This document shows, piece by piece, positions 11,226 through 21,794 of a DNA stretch of 64,000 nucleotides. The notes under the pieces were generated by a model. The model searched no databases. It was given only the letters and a program-made list of their open reading frames with translations, and was not told the origin of the DNA. The stretch covers positions 310,001-374,000 of the forward strand of contig JARBJD010000015.1 in the NCBI GenBank assembly GCA_033064195.1, given 5' to 3'. The position numbers and the translations under genes were made by a program. The stretch is from Blattamonas nauphoetae. Lineage: Eukaryota; Preaxostyla; Oxymonadida. The stretch's first letter is position 1. The number at the start of each line of letters is the position of its first letter.

Positions 11226-14200
11226 TTGAGGACTTTAATCTGTTCCTGGAACAAGAATAGACAGAATTTGATAGAAAGACCAGTGAAACGGATGGATTCT
11301 TTCAAAATTATTGGGACAATTGATCATTCGCAACATCTCAACCATATTGCCAAAGATCACATGGGCACGTCCCATTCACTGTTCTTGTTTGAAAACTCGA
11401 CAGTGTCGCTTTCCAAGGTGATACTTGACTGTGGATGTGATGGGATGGCATTGGCAAAAGTGTCATCGTCCTCAGTGGTTGTGTCATGGAGCAAGATTGT
11501 CTCGAACTCAAAGGAAGCAGCATTTGTGGTGGGAACCGGGCTGGAAGGAGTTGGGAGTTCGATCAGTGTTATTGATTGTTCTCACGTCTCATCCTCTTCG
11601 ATGGTTCTTCTTCCGCTGGTTCGGACATCCACGTGTCTCCCAACACCCCCACGCGATTCATCATCAACGGACACACCACACCCGGACTACCTGTCTCCAT
11701 TTCTGTCCGTTTGTGGAGCTGGACTTGTTTTGTCGAATGTGTCGCTGATTTTGGGAACAGGCCCTCTGCTTGACTTTGGAATGCTCTCCCACGATTCAAC
11801 AGGATCGGACGAGATTGATTTGGGGGAGATTTCGACACTGCTTGTTGGGAGTGTTCTTCGAAATGTGACGTCGCGTAGATGCTGTCGTTGTGGACTTGTT
11901 GTTGCTCGTGGCCTTTGTCAAAAGTTGGTTGGGACGTCAGTGACGTTGAGCACATCGCATCTGTGTGGAACAGGGTGTCTTGACATCAACGCCTTTGGGA
12001 GTTTTGGTTGTGTGAACACGTCATTCTCGCACTGTTCATCGAACGCCGAACCGACCTCATTCACTCACCAACACTTCAAACAGAACGAGCGCTACAAATA
12101 CTTCGATAAAACCAACCAAATCACCCTCACATTCACTCTGTGCACTTTCACCAACATGAGATCAGAATATTTCAGTGCTTGTGTGTTTGTGGAAGCTCCT
12201 CATGACGTGACGATGACTGAGTGTTCCTTCAAACACATCGAAGCACTCGAAAGCGGAGCTGTGTGCATCTTCGACAATTCGGAAGGCGATGGAAGCGTGA
12301 TCCTCTCGCTCTGTTCATTTCTGAATTGTGTTTCACAAGATTATGGTGCTGCTCTCTGTGCAATGGATTCGTCTCTCCTCTCCATCGACAAGTGCTTCTT
12401 CAAGGACATGACAACCACAAGGACAGCGTCCTTTGGTGGATGTATTTACGCCAAAACAATTACCGACATCACAATTACCGACTCCGTCTTCATGGACTGT
12501 GCCGCTAGCAATACACGTGGATATGGAGGAGCTCTCGACGTCACGGATTCCGAGCTTTCAATGCGGTCTGTGCAGTTCAGAGGCAATTCAGCGCCAAATG
12601 GATGTGATTTGCACCTCTCAAACTGTGGGACTCCGAATGATATGAAGACACGTGTTTCGGACTGTCACACCGACAACCCCGAAGCAAGTGTGAAGTTCTT
12701 TGAGGACGGAAACCAAACGGGAATCATCAAACCGTTTGGGACCGCGACGCAAATCACTGCTCTTGACCTTACTCTCACTGACAATATCTCTGAAGGGACA
12801 ATTGAAGTCGAGACAGAACACGCAGTGAATGGGATGATGTTGCTGCTGCTGGACAACACAAAACCAAAAGTTCCAAATTCGGAGGACGCACCGCCTCCCA
12901 CATGTCGTGTTGTTGTGATTGACTTCCAAGCTCCTTCCACAACTGGATCAAGTGTGGAGATGTCATTCGGAGACAGTGACAGACTGCAATCCTCGTGCCT
13001 CTATTTGCTCATCGCTGCATCCATCTCGGCCACTCCCATCGACATCCCTTCTCCTACTCCATCCATCTTCACAGATGATACCCCGCGTGTTCGCAAAATC
13101 CTCTACCAACCAGGAACGATTGGGGAAGTGTTGGTCTCGCTGGAAGGATACAAATTGCCAGTGGGTGAGTACACAATGCAGTTCGAAGGGAATTCCAGCC
13201 TCTCTCTGACAGTCTCGTTCGCTGAAGATCAGAAAGGAAAACCAAAACAAAAGTCGTCGTCAGTGTCCATTGGACCAGGTGGAGCAGACACACGATTCGC
13301 GTCCGGAGAGACGTACAAAGTGGACAAGATCACATCCGACGAAAAGCCAGTGATGATGGAGTCAGATGGATTGTCACTCGTGATTCCTCCCATCGAAACA
13401 CCATTTGTGATCGAAGTGAACAAGGCGGAGGGACAACATGGAAGTTGCCGAGGAGATGACAACAGTTGTGGATCGTTGACTGCTGCATTTGAAACAGCGA
13501 GGAAGATGGCCTTGAAATCGATTGAGCTGAAAATTGTCACTTCCGATTCGTTGAGCAAGACAGTTTCGATTTCGGACAAGATTGAAGTGATTGTGAGGAA
13601 GGGAGGCCTTGCTCGTCCATCGCTGATTGTTCCTTCGACATTCTCGTCGAATCCGCTGGTTGTGCTTTCTGTGTCGAATGCGTCGCTGGCTCTGACCGGC
13701 GTGGATGCTCTGATTCACACTTCGTCGCTCGACCTGAAACTGGTTTCTGTGTCATCCGGATCGTTCGGATTCAGCAATGGAGCGATCTCATTCGATTCAT
13801 CTTCCACAGCGAACTCGGGGATTGTTGACTCGAACAGCGATCTGTGTTCGTGGACGACAGGAACGATTGAACTTGTGAACTCGACAGCCTTATTTCGATC
13901 GTGCAATCTGAAGAACCTGGCGCAAGGAGCAATCATGCAAAGTGGAGGGACTTTGACACTGGAAGAAGTATATTTCCTCTCGAATGGACCAACGAACAGT
14001 CATTTCCCATCAGCTCGTCGAAATGTGATGTGCCGTTCAGGTGGGGAGGTGTCAGTTGGAGTTCTGAGAGGGGATGGTGGAAGCGTTTCGATGCCTGGAT
14101 TTGGAATCTCTGGTGATGGTTGTTCTGTGTCTGGAACCGCGACGACGATGTCGATTGTATTTCTGGACACCTCCGAATCTCGAATCACTCATGACAAGAA

Positions 14201-14771
14201 CACGGGGAATTTCGAACTGGAACTGGTTGGAAGTGGGTTCCTTCCATGTGGACTGAAACTGGAAGTGTTCACTTCGTTGGCGGATGGAAACCCTGAAGAA
14301 TCGTTGACTCTGGTAGTTGACACAGACACTGCATCGTCGTTCACGGAAACTAGAATTGAGTTGATTGTGACGCCAAACGACGTTGCGAATCTTTCGTCGA
14401 AATTGGAATGGAAAGTTCGTCTTCTGAACGGGGACAGTTCGATTGGAACTTCACATCTTGTTCTGCGTGAGAATCCGCGAAGCATGTTGTGGCTGATTCC
14501 TGTGATTGTTGTTGTGGTTGTTGTAATTGTTGGAGTGATTGTTGCTCTCCTTCTGATTTGGAGATGTGGCTCGAAGAAACCAGCCGAAAAGAAAGACGAA
14601 ATGATCGCAACTACCAACGAAGCCACATCGACCGAAATGAAAGAACCAGCTTCTGATCAACCTGAAACTGAACTTGAAATCGAACCAGGAATCAACGTGT
14701 CAGACATGCCGGCCGACTTGACAGAAGAGAACACAAAAGAATCTTCCAGATCGCCTGAACGGAAGATTTGA
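11226..14771 (+). CDS. Large right-handed beta-helix (pectin-lyase-like) surface protein with C-terminal membrane anchor; 5' incomplete
   Basis: The open frame runs from 11193; its first ATG is at 11292. The protein is a long Ser/Thr-rich chain with irregular short repeats rich in small residues, Asn, Cys and Gly. The pattern recurs as [C/N]xF.NC..xxxGGA (for example around residues 355-450), as expected for parallel beta-helix coils. Two such regions flank a linker near residues 640-740. A hydrophobic segment at about residues 1087-1113 (WLIPVIVVVVVVIVGVIV) is followed by Arg/Lys and a 64-residue acidic cytoplasmic tail. Related proteins of this style often carry a tyrosine-kinase-like domain after the membrane segment; none is present here. 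No signal peptide is attached, so the 5' end is missing or lies at 9103. Likely a cell-surface adhesin or receptor-like protein; function not established. Confidence 0.7.
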   Translation: MRTLICSWNKNRQNLIERPVKRMDSFKIIGTIDHSQHLNHIAKDHMGTSHSLFLFENSTVSLSKVILDCGCDGMALAKVSSSSVVVSWSKIVSNSKEAAFVVGTGLEGVGSSISVIDCSHVSSSSMVLLPLVRTSTCLPTPPRDSSSTDTPHPDYLSPFLSVCGAGLVLSNVSLILGTGPLLDFGMLSHDSTGSDEIDLGEISTLLVGSVLRNVTSRRCCRCGLVVARGLCQKLVGTSVTLSTSHLCGTGCLDINAFGSFGCVNTSFSHCSSNAEPTSFTHQHFKQNERYKYFDKTNQITLTFTLCTFTNMRSEYFSACVFVEAPHDVTMTECSFKHIEALESGAVCIFDNSEGDGSVILSLCSFLNCVSQDYGAALCAMDSSLLSIDKCFFKDMTTTRTASFGGCIYAKTITDITITDSVFMDCAASNTRGYGGALDVTDSELSMRSVQFRGNSAPNGCDLHLSNCGTPNDMKTRVSDCHTDNPEASVKFFEDGNQTGIIKPFGTATQITALDLTLTDNISEGTIEVETEHAVNGMMLLLLDNTKPKVPNSEDAPPPTCRVVVIDFQAPSTTGSSVEMSFGDSDRLQSSCLYLLIAASISATPIDIPSPTPSIFTDDTPRVRKILYQPGTIGEVLVSLEGYKLPVGEYTMQFEGNSSLSLTVSFAEDQKGKPKQKSSSVSIGPGGADTRFASGETYKVDKITSDEKPVMMESDGLSLVIPPIETPFVIEVNKAEGQHGSCRGDDNSCGSLTAAFETARKMALKSIELKIVTSDSLSKTVSISDKIEVIVRKGGLARPSLIVPSTFSSNPLVVLSVSNASLALTGVDALIHTSSLDLKLVSVSSGSFGFSNGAISFDSSSTANSGIVDSNSDLCSWTTGTIELVNSTALFRSCNLKNLAQGAIMQSGGTLTLEEVYFLSNGPTNSHFPSARRNVMCRSGGEVSVGVLRGDGGSVSMPGFGISGDGCSVSGTATTMSIVFLDTSESRITHDKNTGNFELELVGSGFLPCGLKLEVFTSLADGNPEESLTLVVDTDTASSFTETRIELIVTPNDVANLSSKLEWKVRLLNGDSSIGTSHLVLRENPRSMLWLIPVIVVVVVVIVGVIVALLLIWRCGSKKPAEKKDEMIATTNEATSTEMKEPASDQPETELEIEPGINVSDMPADLTEENTKESSRSPERKI

Positions 14772-15116
14772 GAGTGAGAAGAGGAGGAGTGAAGCGTGTT
14801 CACGGAATGATGTTGTTGTTTCGTGACATCTGCTTTCTCCCTTCTTCTGACGATTCACTCATCCTTTTCGTCTTTCATTACTAGAATTCTTTTTCTCTTA
14901 ATCGTTTAGAATTAGTTTGTAGTTTTCCTCTTTGAGGAGGTTTGAATCTTAGAGCCGAGTCTCTCGGTTCATTACGCATGTATTCTGTTTTAGCCTCATC
15001 TTTTGAGAAAACAACACGTAAAACATCACGCTGAATGAACATATCCCCCAAAACAGCAAATGATGACGAACAAAAACGAAAACAAGAGCTTGACGGGAGA
15101 GGACAATCATGCAGTC
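14772..15116. other. Short intergenic segment
   Basis: T-rich 3' flank of the beta-helix gene, with no gene seen. Frames on either strand overlap the minus-strand gene that ends at 15117. Confidence 0.3.
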
Positions 15117-15815
15117 TCATTCCAACCACTCCAACAACTCCAGTGACCGAGAGCAGACATGCGTGCCCTCAACGAAGAACCGCACCATCGCCAGGTTATC
15201 CTTCATCGCGAGGAACGAACTTGGAGAATGCGGAGAATCCACTTCATCTTTCGGCAGAAGCGGATTTTCGACACACTTTTCACATCCAGATGATCCAGTG
15301 TCATTCCAGTTCCTCTCTTTCTCATGTTCACTCTCCACTGTCGCTGGGTGGCGTGTCGCACGCTTTTGTTTGTGCTTCACATGAGCCAGCGCTTCCGACT
15401 GTGTTTTTACATATCGCTTTCGAGCTGTTGAAATGAAGCCAAGCGCATCCGACGTTCTGATCCACTTTCCTTCCTGCAGTTCTCTCCCCATCGCCTCATC
15501 TCCGTCCAATCGGTGTGTCTCCCTCTTCGAATTGTTCACACGCTTCTTCTCTTCTTCATTCCATTCGTACAGACGACACGGCCAGCACAGAACCTTTGGT
15601 GGGCAAGTTCGACAGCATCTCAAACAGCAGGTACGCAATTCATCGATGCACAACAAGCTGATCAGCAGAGTTACGGCGAGAATCAACACCAGCGACGGCC
15701 CGAAGATGGACCTTGTGGACAATGACAATGCAAATTCAGATGTCAACCCTTTAGTACTCAACCGAGGCGAGATGGAGTGACCCAGAAGTTCGCATGCGAA
15801 AGCAATCAACTCCAA
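15117..15815 (-). CDS. Single-pass membrane protein with Cys-rich juxtamembrane segment, start not resolved
   Basis: The 232-codon frame contains a hydrophobic span (SLVLILAVTLLISLLCI, about residues 40-58). A cysteine-rich basic segment follows at once (CCLRCCRTCPPKVLCWPC). The tail is then charged, with KR-rich and acidic parts, and ends LLEWLE. The frame is open from a TTG at 15815 and is closed by TGA just upstream. There is no ATG before the membrane span, so the first exon or start is missing. The hAT-like element begins at 15820, so the insertion probably removed or displaced the 5' end. The cysteines beside the membrane would suit palmitoylation. Family unknown. Confidence 0.5.
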   Translation of the reverse strand: MELIAFACELLGHSISPRLSTKGLTSEFALSLSTRSIFGPSLVLILAVTLLISLLCIDELRTCCLRCCRTCPPKVLCWPCRLYEWNEEEKKRVNNSKRETHRLDGDEAMGRELQEGKWIRTSDALGFISTARKRYVKTQSEALAHVKHKQKRATRHPATVESEHEKERNWNDTGSSGCEKCVENPLLPKDEVDSPHSPSSFLAMKDNLAMVRFFVEGTHVCSRSLELLEWLE

Positions 15816-15819
15816 TCAC

Positions 15820-17499
15820 CAGGCTTTTGAGTGGTGGGATCAAAACAGGTAAAACTGGGATCAATTGATCCCAGTCCCCATTTTTTGACTGACATCACTT
15901 TCTTAAATAGGAGTTTCGAGATTTTCCTCATTCAATTTCAAACTCGATTTTCCTCATTCTCACAAAGACCTGTCTTTTGCTGATTTTCGAGTCTTTTAAC
16001 CGAAATCATGATTCTAAAGGAGAATGGTGTTGAGAACAGGAGTTAACAAGAGAAGAAGAGTGAAGAAAAGTCAAGGGAAGTGACCGATTTGTCTTCTCCA
16101 CACAATTCAAAGTCACATGCACACAGCTCGACGAACTCTTCAATTGGCTTCTGATTCGTCCTATTCTTCTCGTTCCACATTCTTCTCAACTAGTCGATCA
16201 CACACACAACCGAATCAACAAATCCACTCTCTCCTCTCACAGATCGCCCACACTAACTCCAAACACTTTCTCGTTCTAGCTCTCCATCGCCAGCATCTCC
16301 TCACTCGCCAACGGATCGTCCGGAAGCCCCACCTCAGCCAGAAGAACATATGGACTTGCTTTCGAACTCAGCGCAGATTCTGTCATAGATACTTGTTGTG
16401 ATGCTGCAATATGGAAGAAAGGACCAATTGTAAGCATTGACACTTTTTCCCGCGTTGAGTGCACTAGGCTCGCAAAACACCGATCATAGCAATTCATCGC
16501 TCGCTTGGAAAAATGCTTGAGAGGCGACAGATTTTGGAGCGGCACCGGATCTTCTTGCTTTCAGAAGAGTACCCAGAATACAAACGAGAGACAGGCAGAT
16601 CGGGGAAGACCATTCTCCACACTCGACTGACCGTTAGGAAATCGCGAGGGATTAGAGGAAAAGAATATCAGAATAGACTTTAGATGATGCAGAGGAAGAC
16701 ATACTGTTTGCAGCATCAAATTCAAACCGAACAGATGAAGTCCCATCGCATCTTGGGAAGGATGGAAAAACAATCCCAAAACTGACCTTCCCGAAGTTGA
16801 ACTACACGATGCCACGGTTGTCCGTCCTCTCTCGACCGCCCCTGCCTTCTCCTCCCAAAACCAACCGCTAATCACAATACTGAGATCTCGATTCGTCACA
16901 AACAAAACCGCGCCTCGCCGCCCCTCGTCCTCCCCGTTCTCCTCACTCACTCCCCACCACTCGCCCACCGACCCCTTCCGCGCTGTGCTCTCGTCACTGT
17001 TCGTATTCCTCTGCTCTGCGACGGTTCTGACGGCGTCGATCCAAGCGGCGTTGCACATCCACGAAGTGGGCATCTCTCGGCTCTTCTCACTTTCAATTTT
17101 ACAAACTCGCACTCCTATTCGCCATCCCCATCTCCCAGAATCGAGCTCATTCCTTCTGAAGCAGTTCATCCGGTCTTAACCATAAATTTGGATTTCACTC
17201 TCATCTCAATTGTTTTGGACATATCATCAATTTTATGTGCAAATCCAAGAATTATTCACTGTTTATTCTTCGGACGACATTCAGAAACTCGGAAATTTAC
17301 ATCATATACGCCATAATTGTGAGTCACAAAAAGACTCATGTTATTGTTCGATCTAATGAACATTTTCATTTCATCTCGGTTTTCTATTCAGATATCATAT
17401 ATTTCAAGAAGGAAAATAGTGAAAAGAAACGAAATGGTATTGCAGAAATTAACTGGGATCAGATCCGACTGGGATCACTGGGATCAAATCAGAAGCCTG
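15820..17499. mobile_element. hAT-like TIR element, copy 1 (1680 bp), carrying a gene
   Basis: The left end is CAGGCTTTTGAGTGG at 15820. The right end is the inverted form (TCAGAAGCCTG) finishing at 17499. The 8-bp flanks CCAATCAC at 15812-15819 and 17500-17507 are identical. CAGG-type termini and an 8-bp duplication are the hAT signature. The subterminal region has a 22-bp perfect palindrome centred on ATCAATTGAT (15855-15876), and the right side has repeated ACTGGGATCA motifs. The last 170 bp match copy 2 (27071-27583) closely. No hAT transposase is present. Instead the interior holds a minus-strand host-like gene. Confidence 0.8.
16276..17169 (-). CDS. Unidentified intron-containing gene inside the hAT-like element
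   Basis: The minus-strand ATG at 17169 opens a coherent exon of about 125 codons, with a core reading LFVTNRDLSIVISGWFWEE. It ends at a plausible donor near 16791. A 35-nt GTCAGT..CCCAAG intron would lead into another short exon. A last coding stretch at 16545-16276 ends in YVLLAEVGLPDDPLASEE. That stretch resembles the hydrophobic strand of PARP catalytic domains (LLxEVALGD), but the match is too short to name the protein. Exon joins between 16700 and 16550 are not resolved, so a broken gene is possible. It may be a host fragment taken up by the element. Confidence 0.4.
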
Positions 17500-18006
17500 C
17501 CAATCACCCTCGAATGCAATTCACTACTTCGCCCTCAACCGTAATTCACTCCCTTCGTCATCGAAAGTAGTCCACTCCCATCGCCATCGAAGTAATCCAC
17601 TCCCATCGCCCTCAGAAGCAATCCACAACCATCACCCACATCTCTACACATCTGGCCGTGCCACAGCATTGGCCAACATGAATATTTTTGAGTTCTCGTC
17701 ATCCTTTAAGGACTTCCATCGGTAGCTTCTGTCAGATCATCGCTCGGCTCGTGTAGTTGAGTTCACGACAGAATCAATGCTACAAAACACTCTCTGATTC
17801 CAATTATCGGTGTGTGATGTCTGTATCCACTCAAATCATCCAACACGAACGACTCCCCGATTCCAGCCAACATTTCAACTCATTAAATCGTGAATTTGAC
17901 AGAAGCCATTCTGCAACTGTCAGCTCTTCTACCACACGAATTATTCCTCATTTATCACCATACATTATCACAAAACTTCATTTCTCAGAGGAATACAAAA
18001 AATCCT
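17500..18006. other. Intergenic segment with short degenerate repeats
   Basis: Just outside the hAT-like right end, 17525-17630 contains four or five imperfect repeats of CACTCCCATCGCC(A/C)TCG(A)AAG. The remainder up to about 18000 shows only short frames, and no gene is evident. Confidence 0.4.
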
Positions 18007-19035
18007 TCACCTTTTTGATTTCCATTGTTCGCTTGGATCATCAGATCTCTCCATCATGACCATACCACTTTCTTCACGTTGGTCAGCAAAGGCATTCACC
18101 ATCCTCCAATCAGACACGTTCCTAGACAAAGAAGAAGCTTGTGCAAAGGATGCGAAGCCCCCAAAGCCAGAAGTAACATTACGGTTCGAGAAGGATGGCG
18201 GTGTCGTCTCCGATGACGACGACAGCTCCCTCACCGAGTTGAAAAGACGCTCAACTGGCCTACGCGTCTCCCTCACTCCTGCTGGAGGAGGAGCACAACG
18301 TGGTCGTCACACAGGATCATCAGGTTCACATCCAGCTCCTAATGACGAACAAGAACGAGCTGGCCGCAGAAGCAGATGCAGAATCCATCACATCCATCGC
18401 AATCTGTCTAAAATCATCCGTCGTCGCTGTCCGGACAGAAGCAACTCCACGCGAGCCTCTCCACACGAGTGGCACAGAACTGTCCCTCTGAGCATGCCTG
18501 TGCAGCTGTCGCGGATGGGCGTGCGGGGTGTTGCTTGGAAGGACGCGAAGAGCGACGAAAAAAGAGCGAGGCGCTGGGCGGTCGGCTGGTTCGGCTTGAA
18601 CACAACAACAAGCTCGGAAGCGTCGTCCGCGCGTGCTTCGGCGGCGGACGCACTCTCATCGTCGGCGGATGCGATGGGCATTGTGGTCTCGTCCAGCACG
18701 TCGAGAAGAGCGAGGAGGACTTCGTGGCTGTCGTTCTATTTGAATCCCACAAATTGAGGATTCACTATTCCGAGGTTCTTGTGCAGATGGAACATCAGCT
18801 GCTCCACTTCCCGGAAAGAAAGAGACGGTGGGAAGGTTGTGAGGAAGGCGAGCGCGTCTTGCACGTCTTCGCTGAGTCTTAACAACGAATCGAACTGGCG
18901 TTGATTGATGTGTGTGTTTGATGTCTTTTTATGCGGACGAGGTGTGGGTCGCAATTGATATGCAGTTTTTAACAGATGAAGAAGGATCGGGACATGTGAC
19001 AGAGCATGGAGTGAGTCACCCTCTGTCCACCTCAC
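18007..19035 (-). CDS. Possible eIF3m-like PCI protein, intron-containing, exon limits uncertain
   Basis: eIF3m is a PCI-domain subunit of translation initiation factor 3. A minus-strand frame from about 18895 reads FDSLLRLSEDVQDALAFL. It reaches an in-frame TAG at 18741 that lies inside a possible 30-nt GTGAAT..AAATAG intron. It then reads NDSHEVLLALLDVLDE and a 104-codon stretch to about 18388. The part with VVVFKPNQPTAQRLALFSSL followed by TPIRDSCTGML lines up by eye with the eIF3m segment around SLRLQLLSNLF..TPVRYTVY. Downstream exons (18276-18007) are Ser-rich and uncertain. The plus strand also has long frames here (a WD-like GGGRTLIVGGCDGHCGLVQH), so the strand is not certain. GC content is high and indels are suspected. 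Confidence 0.35.
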
Positions 19036-19718
19036 CCTCTGCCGGCCTCACCCACTGCCGACCTCACCCTCTGCCGACCTCACCCTCTGCCCACCTCACC
19101 CTCTGCCGACCTCACCCACTGCCGACCTCACCCTCTGCCGACCTCACCCTCTGCCGACCTCACCCACTGCCGACCTCACCCACTGCCGACCTCACCCTCT
19201 GCCATCCTCACCCACTGCCGACCTCATCCTCTACATACGTCATCCTCTGCCGACCTCACCCACTGCCGACCTCACCCACTGCCGACCTCACCCTCTGCCG
19301 ACCTCACCCTCTGCCGGCCTCACCCTCTGCCGACCTCACCCACTGCCGACCTCACCCTCTGCCGACCTCACCCTCTGCCGACCTCACCCTCTGCCGACCT
19401 CACCCTCTGCCGACCTCACCCACTGCCGACCTCACCCACTGCCGACCTCACCCTCTGCCATCCTCACCCACTGCCGACCTCATCCTCTACATACGTCATC
19501 CTCTGCCGACCTCACCCACTGCCGACCTCACCCACTGCCGACCTCACCCTCTGCCGACCTCACCCACTGCCGACCTCATCCTCTACATACGTCATCCTCT
19601 GCCGACCTCACCCACTGCCGACCTCACCCACTGCCGACCTCACCCACTGCCGACCTCACCCACTGCCGACCTCACCCTCTGCCATCCTCACCCACTGCCG
19701 ACCTCATCCTCTGCCGAG
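19015..19718. repeat. Minisatellite with a 16-bp unit, roughly forty copies
   Basis: The unit CTGCCGACCTCACCC(T/A) repeats head to tail for about 700 bp. A higher-order block containing the variants CATCCTCACCCA and CATCCTCTACATACGT recurs near 19200, 19460, 19570 and 19690. Because 16 is not a multiple of 3 and the unit has no stop, all three plus frames are open and give a 16-residue protein period. The long ORF across it (18912-20273) is therefore most likely an artefact. Confidence 0.9.
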
Positions 19719-19719
19719 T

Positions 19720-20325
19720 GTGGACAAAGAGCTGCTTGGTCGAATGGACTTTGTGATCGCCCGCGAAAAGAGAGACCAGCCGAAACAGGATGTTGGAAGA
19801 GAGGAAATCACCAAAGTCATCCATCACAACATTTGCTCGCACTCTGCACGGACGACGTGGAAGCGCCGGCCACAGCCATCGCCGCTCAAGAACAATCGAC
19901 TGAGCAAAAGAATCAAGAAGGAGATGAGGGTAACCACAACAAAGCGAATAAGCTGCCGGAGGGTAGACGGAGTCAAGCCACCCACAGTTGGGCACTGCGA
20001 GCGAGGAGGAGGGGCGGACAGCGAGTGGAGAAGTCTGAAGGGAACGTGCTAACGATGGTGATAACACACGAGTCGTGGATGGACACCGTTCCATTCGAGA
20101 AGTTAACAGAAGCACCGAAGCAGACGGGCGGAATACAACAAGAAGAAGGAAACAATACAGAAGGATCGGAACACCATTGTAGAAGGTACCTGAGCCGTTT
20201 GGGGATGGATATTCTGAGAATTTCCCGTCGGATGGTTGATCCACTTCTTTCATGGGTGAGATCGACTCTGTGACGAAATCCATTCGACAATTCCAAAAAA
20301 GAGAGACTTTCAAAACACAATTCAC
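19720..20325 (-). CDS. Probable exons of an unidentified minus-strand gene
   Basis: From an ATG near 20275 the minus strand reads MDFVTESISPMKEVDQPSDG. A T-rich segment beginning GTACCTTC looks intronic. A hydrophobic stretch near 20100-20000 (VNFSNGTVSIHDSC) follows, then a coherent run at about 19900-19740 (MDDFGDFLSSNILFRLVSLF). Frames change between these parts, so short introns or indels must be assumed. No domain is recognised. It abuts the minisatellite, which may lie in its 3' flank. Confidence 0.3.
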
Positions 20326-20330
20326 TTTTC

Positions 20331-21794
20331 ACGTCACTTTATTTGATTTATGATGTTCTATAGTGAACAATTCTGATAGATGTGGGACTCAATTGAATTT
20401 GGAGACATAATTCACATTTCATCATAAATACGCAACAAGGACAGTTGTAGAGTAAAGGAGAGATTGAAGGAAGCTTATTACACCTTCTAAAGGAGTGTGA
20501 ACTCAAATGGAGATTTTCGGGAATCTCATTGCTTTTCTCATTTGTTATGGGCTGATCTCGATTCTCACATTAGGGTATGCCACAAAACCCTGAAATCCAC
20601 ATAAATCAAACGTCCACGAAAAGTGAAAGTTTAGGGAAAGATGAATCCATCCGTGCAGTAATAGCGTGTGCAAACACCTGTGGGAGGAGATGAAGGTGAA
20701 TCTTTATGAGTTGATCAACCTTAAAAAGTGATTTATGGGGAACAGTTGAAACACATTTTATCCAGTTATTCATTTCTTTCTCTCATTATACCGATAATGA
20801 AATAATAATTTCGAGAAAAGGAAGTTTGGTGAAGAATTGGCGATATGAAGCAAGTTCTCTCCAAGCACATCGAAATGTCTCTTTTCCTATTGTTTCTGTG
20901 TTTTTCACTTTTGTCCGCTATCTTTCGCTTCAGAATCTTGTCTTGGTTTGTGTGCACTTCACTATTCTGAATCTGACTTCTTCATTCAGTTGTTTCTTAA
21001 CATGTCTGGTTCTTCATAATTTCTATGATTGTCGATTGATTACACCAGATTTATTGGTTGAATTTCTTTGAGGTGGCTCAGATAATCAATTGAGAGGGCC
21101 TTGGAGTTGCGATGGGATAGCAGGATGTCATTTGACTGATGAGGAAGAGATGATGGGAAGAGAGAGAATGAGACAATATTGGGAGGACATGATGGAAGAA
21201 AGGCAAAATGAGAAAAAGGGTGGAAGAGAACGCGTCAAAACCAGTCGTTTGCTGCTGTGAGTTCTAATTCCTTCGCTCCTTGAGACGCCATGAGATCCTC
21301 AACAACTTGTTCTGAAATACCACCTTTGCGGGATGAATGTGATGAGAATGGTGAGGAGAGGTGTGGAGTGATGACGAGAGTGTGAAGCCTTTCAAATTGG
21401 GTCAGATGACATGTGTCAGAACGATCAGACTAATACCGAATTGTCTGTCACCCTTATTTTGCAACATTTCAACAAACCTCGTCACATGGTGTATTCACTC
21501 GCTCGATATCGACATCCATGCTATACCCCTCCTTCTCTTTCGACACGAAAACAAAACAGCGATCAGAATCGAGATTGTTCCGTTTGACGTCGCTAAAGAT
21601 GAAGAACAATCGGATCATCATCTTCTCATTCTTTTAAATCGTCAAATATGTATCCCACATCATGTTTTCCTTCTCTGACGCATTACCGACACTATATTTG
21701 TCTATTTCTTCTCCATCTGTCATCTTCATCATCTTTCTCATGATCCAAACATCTCTCTCCTCGTTATACCTTCTTCTTCCAACAACCTATCAAA
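20331..21794. other. Mostly non-coding segment
   Basis: Only short frames are present (20826-21071 hydrophobic on plus, 21361-21678 on plus). A 50-bp sequence at 20580-20629 is the left half of a long-distance inverted repeat with 25244-25293. No gene could be supported. Confidence 0.3.

Noticed and set aside
18469-18760. Plus-strand WD40-like protein (GGGRTLIVGGCDGHCGLVQH)
   Set aside because: It needs several frame changes, whereas the minus strand offers a longer continuous frame with an eIF3m-like alignment; kept only as an alternative.
19015-19718. CRISPR array
   Set aside because: Repeats are directly adjacent 16-mers without unique spacers and no cas genes are present; the genome is eukaryotic.
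18912-20273. 453-codon plus-strand ORF with Pro/Leu/Ser/His repeats
   Set aside because: It is the translation of the 16-bp minisatellite, which is open in all three frames, and the remainder runs antisense to better minus-strand exons.
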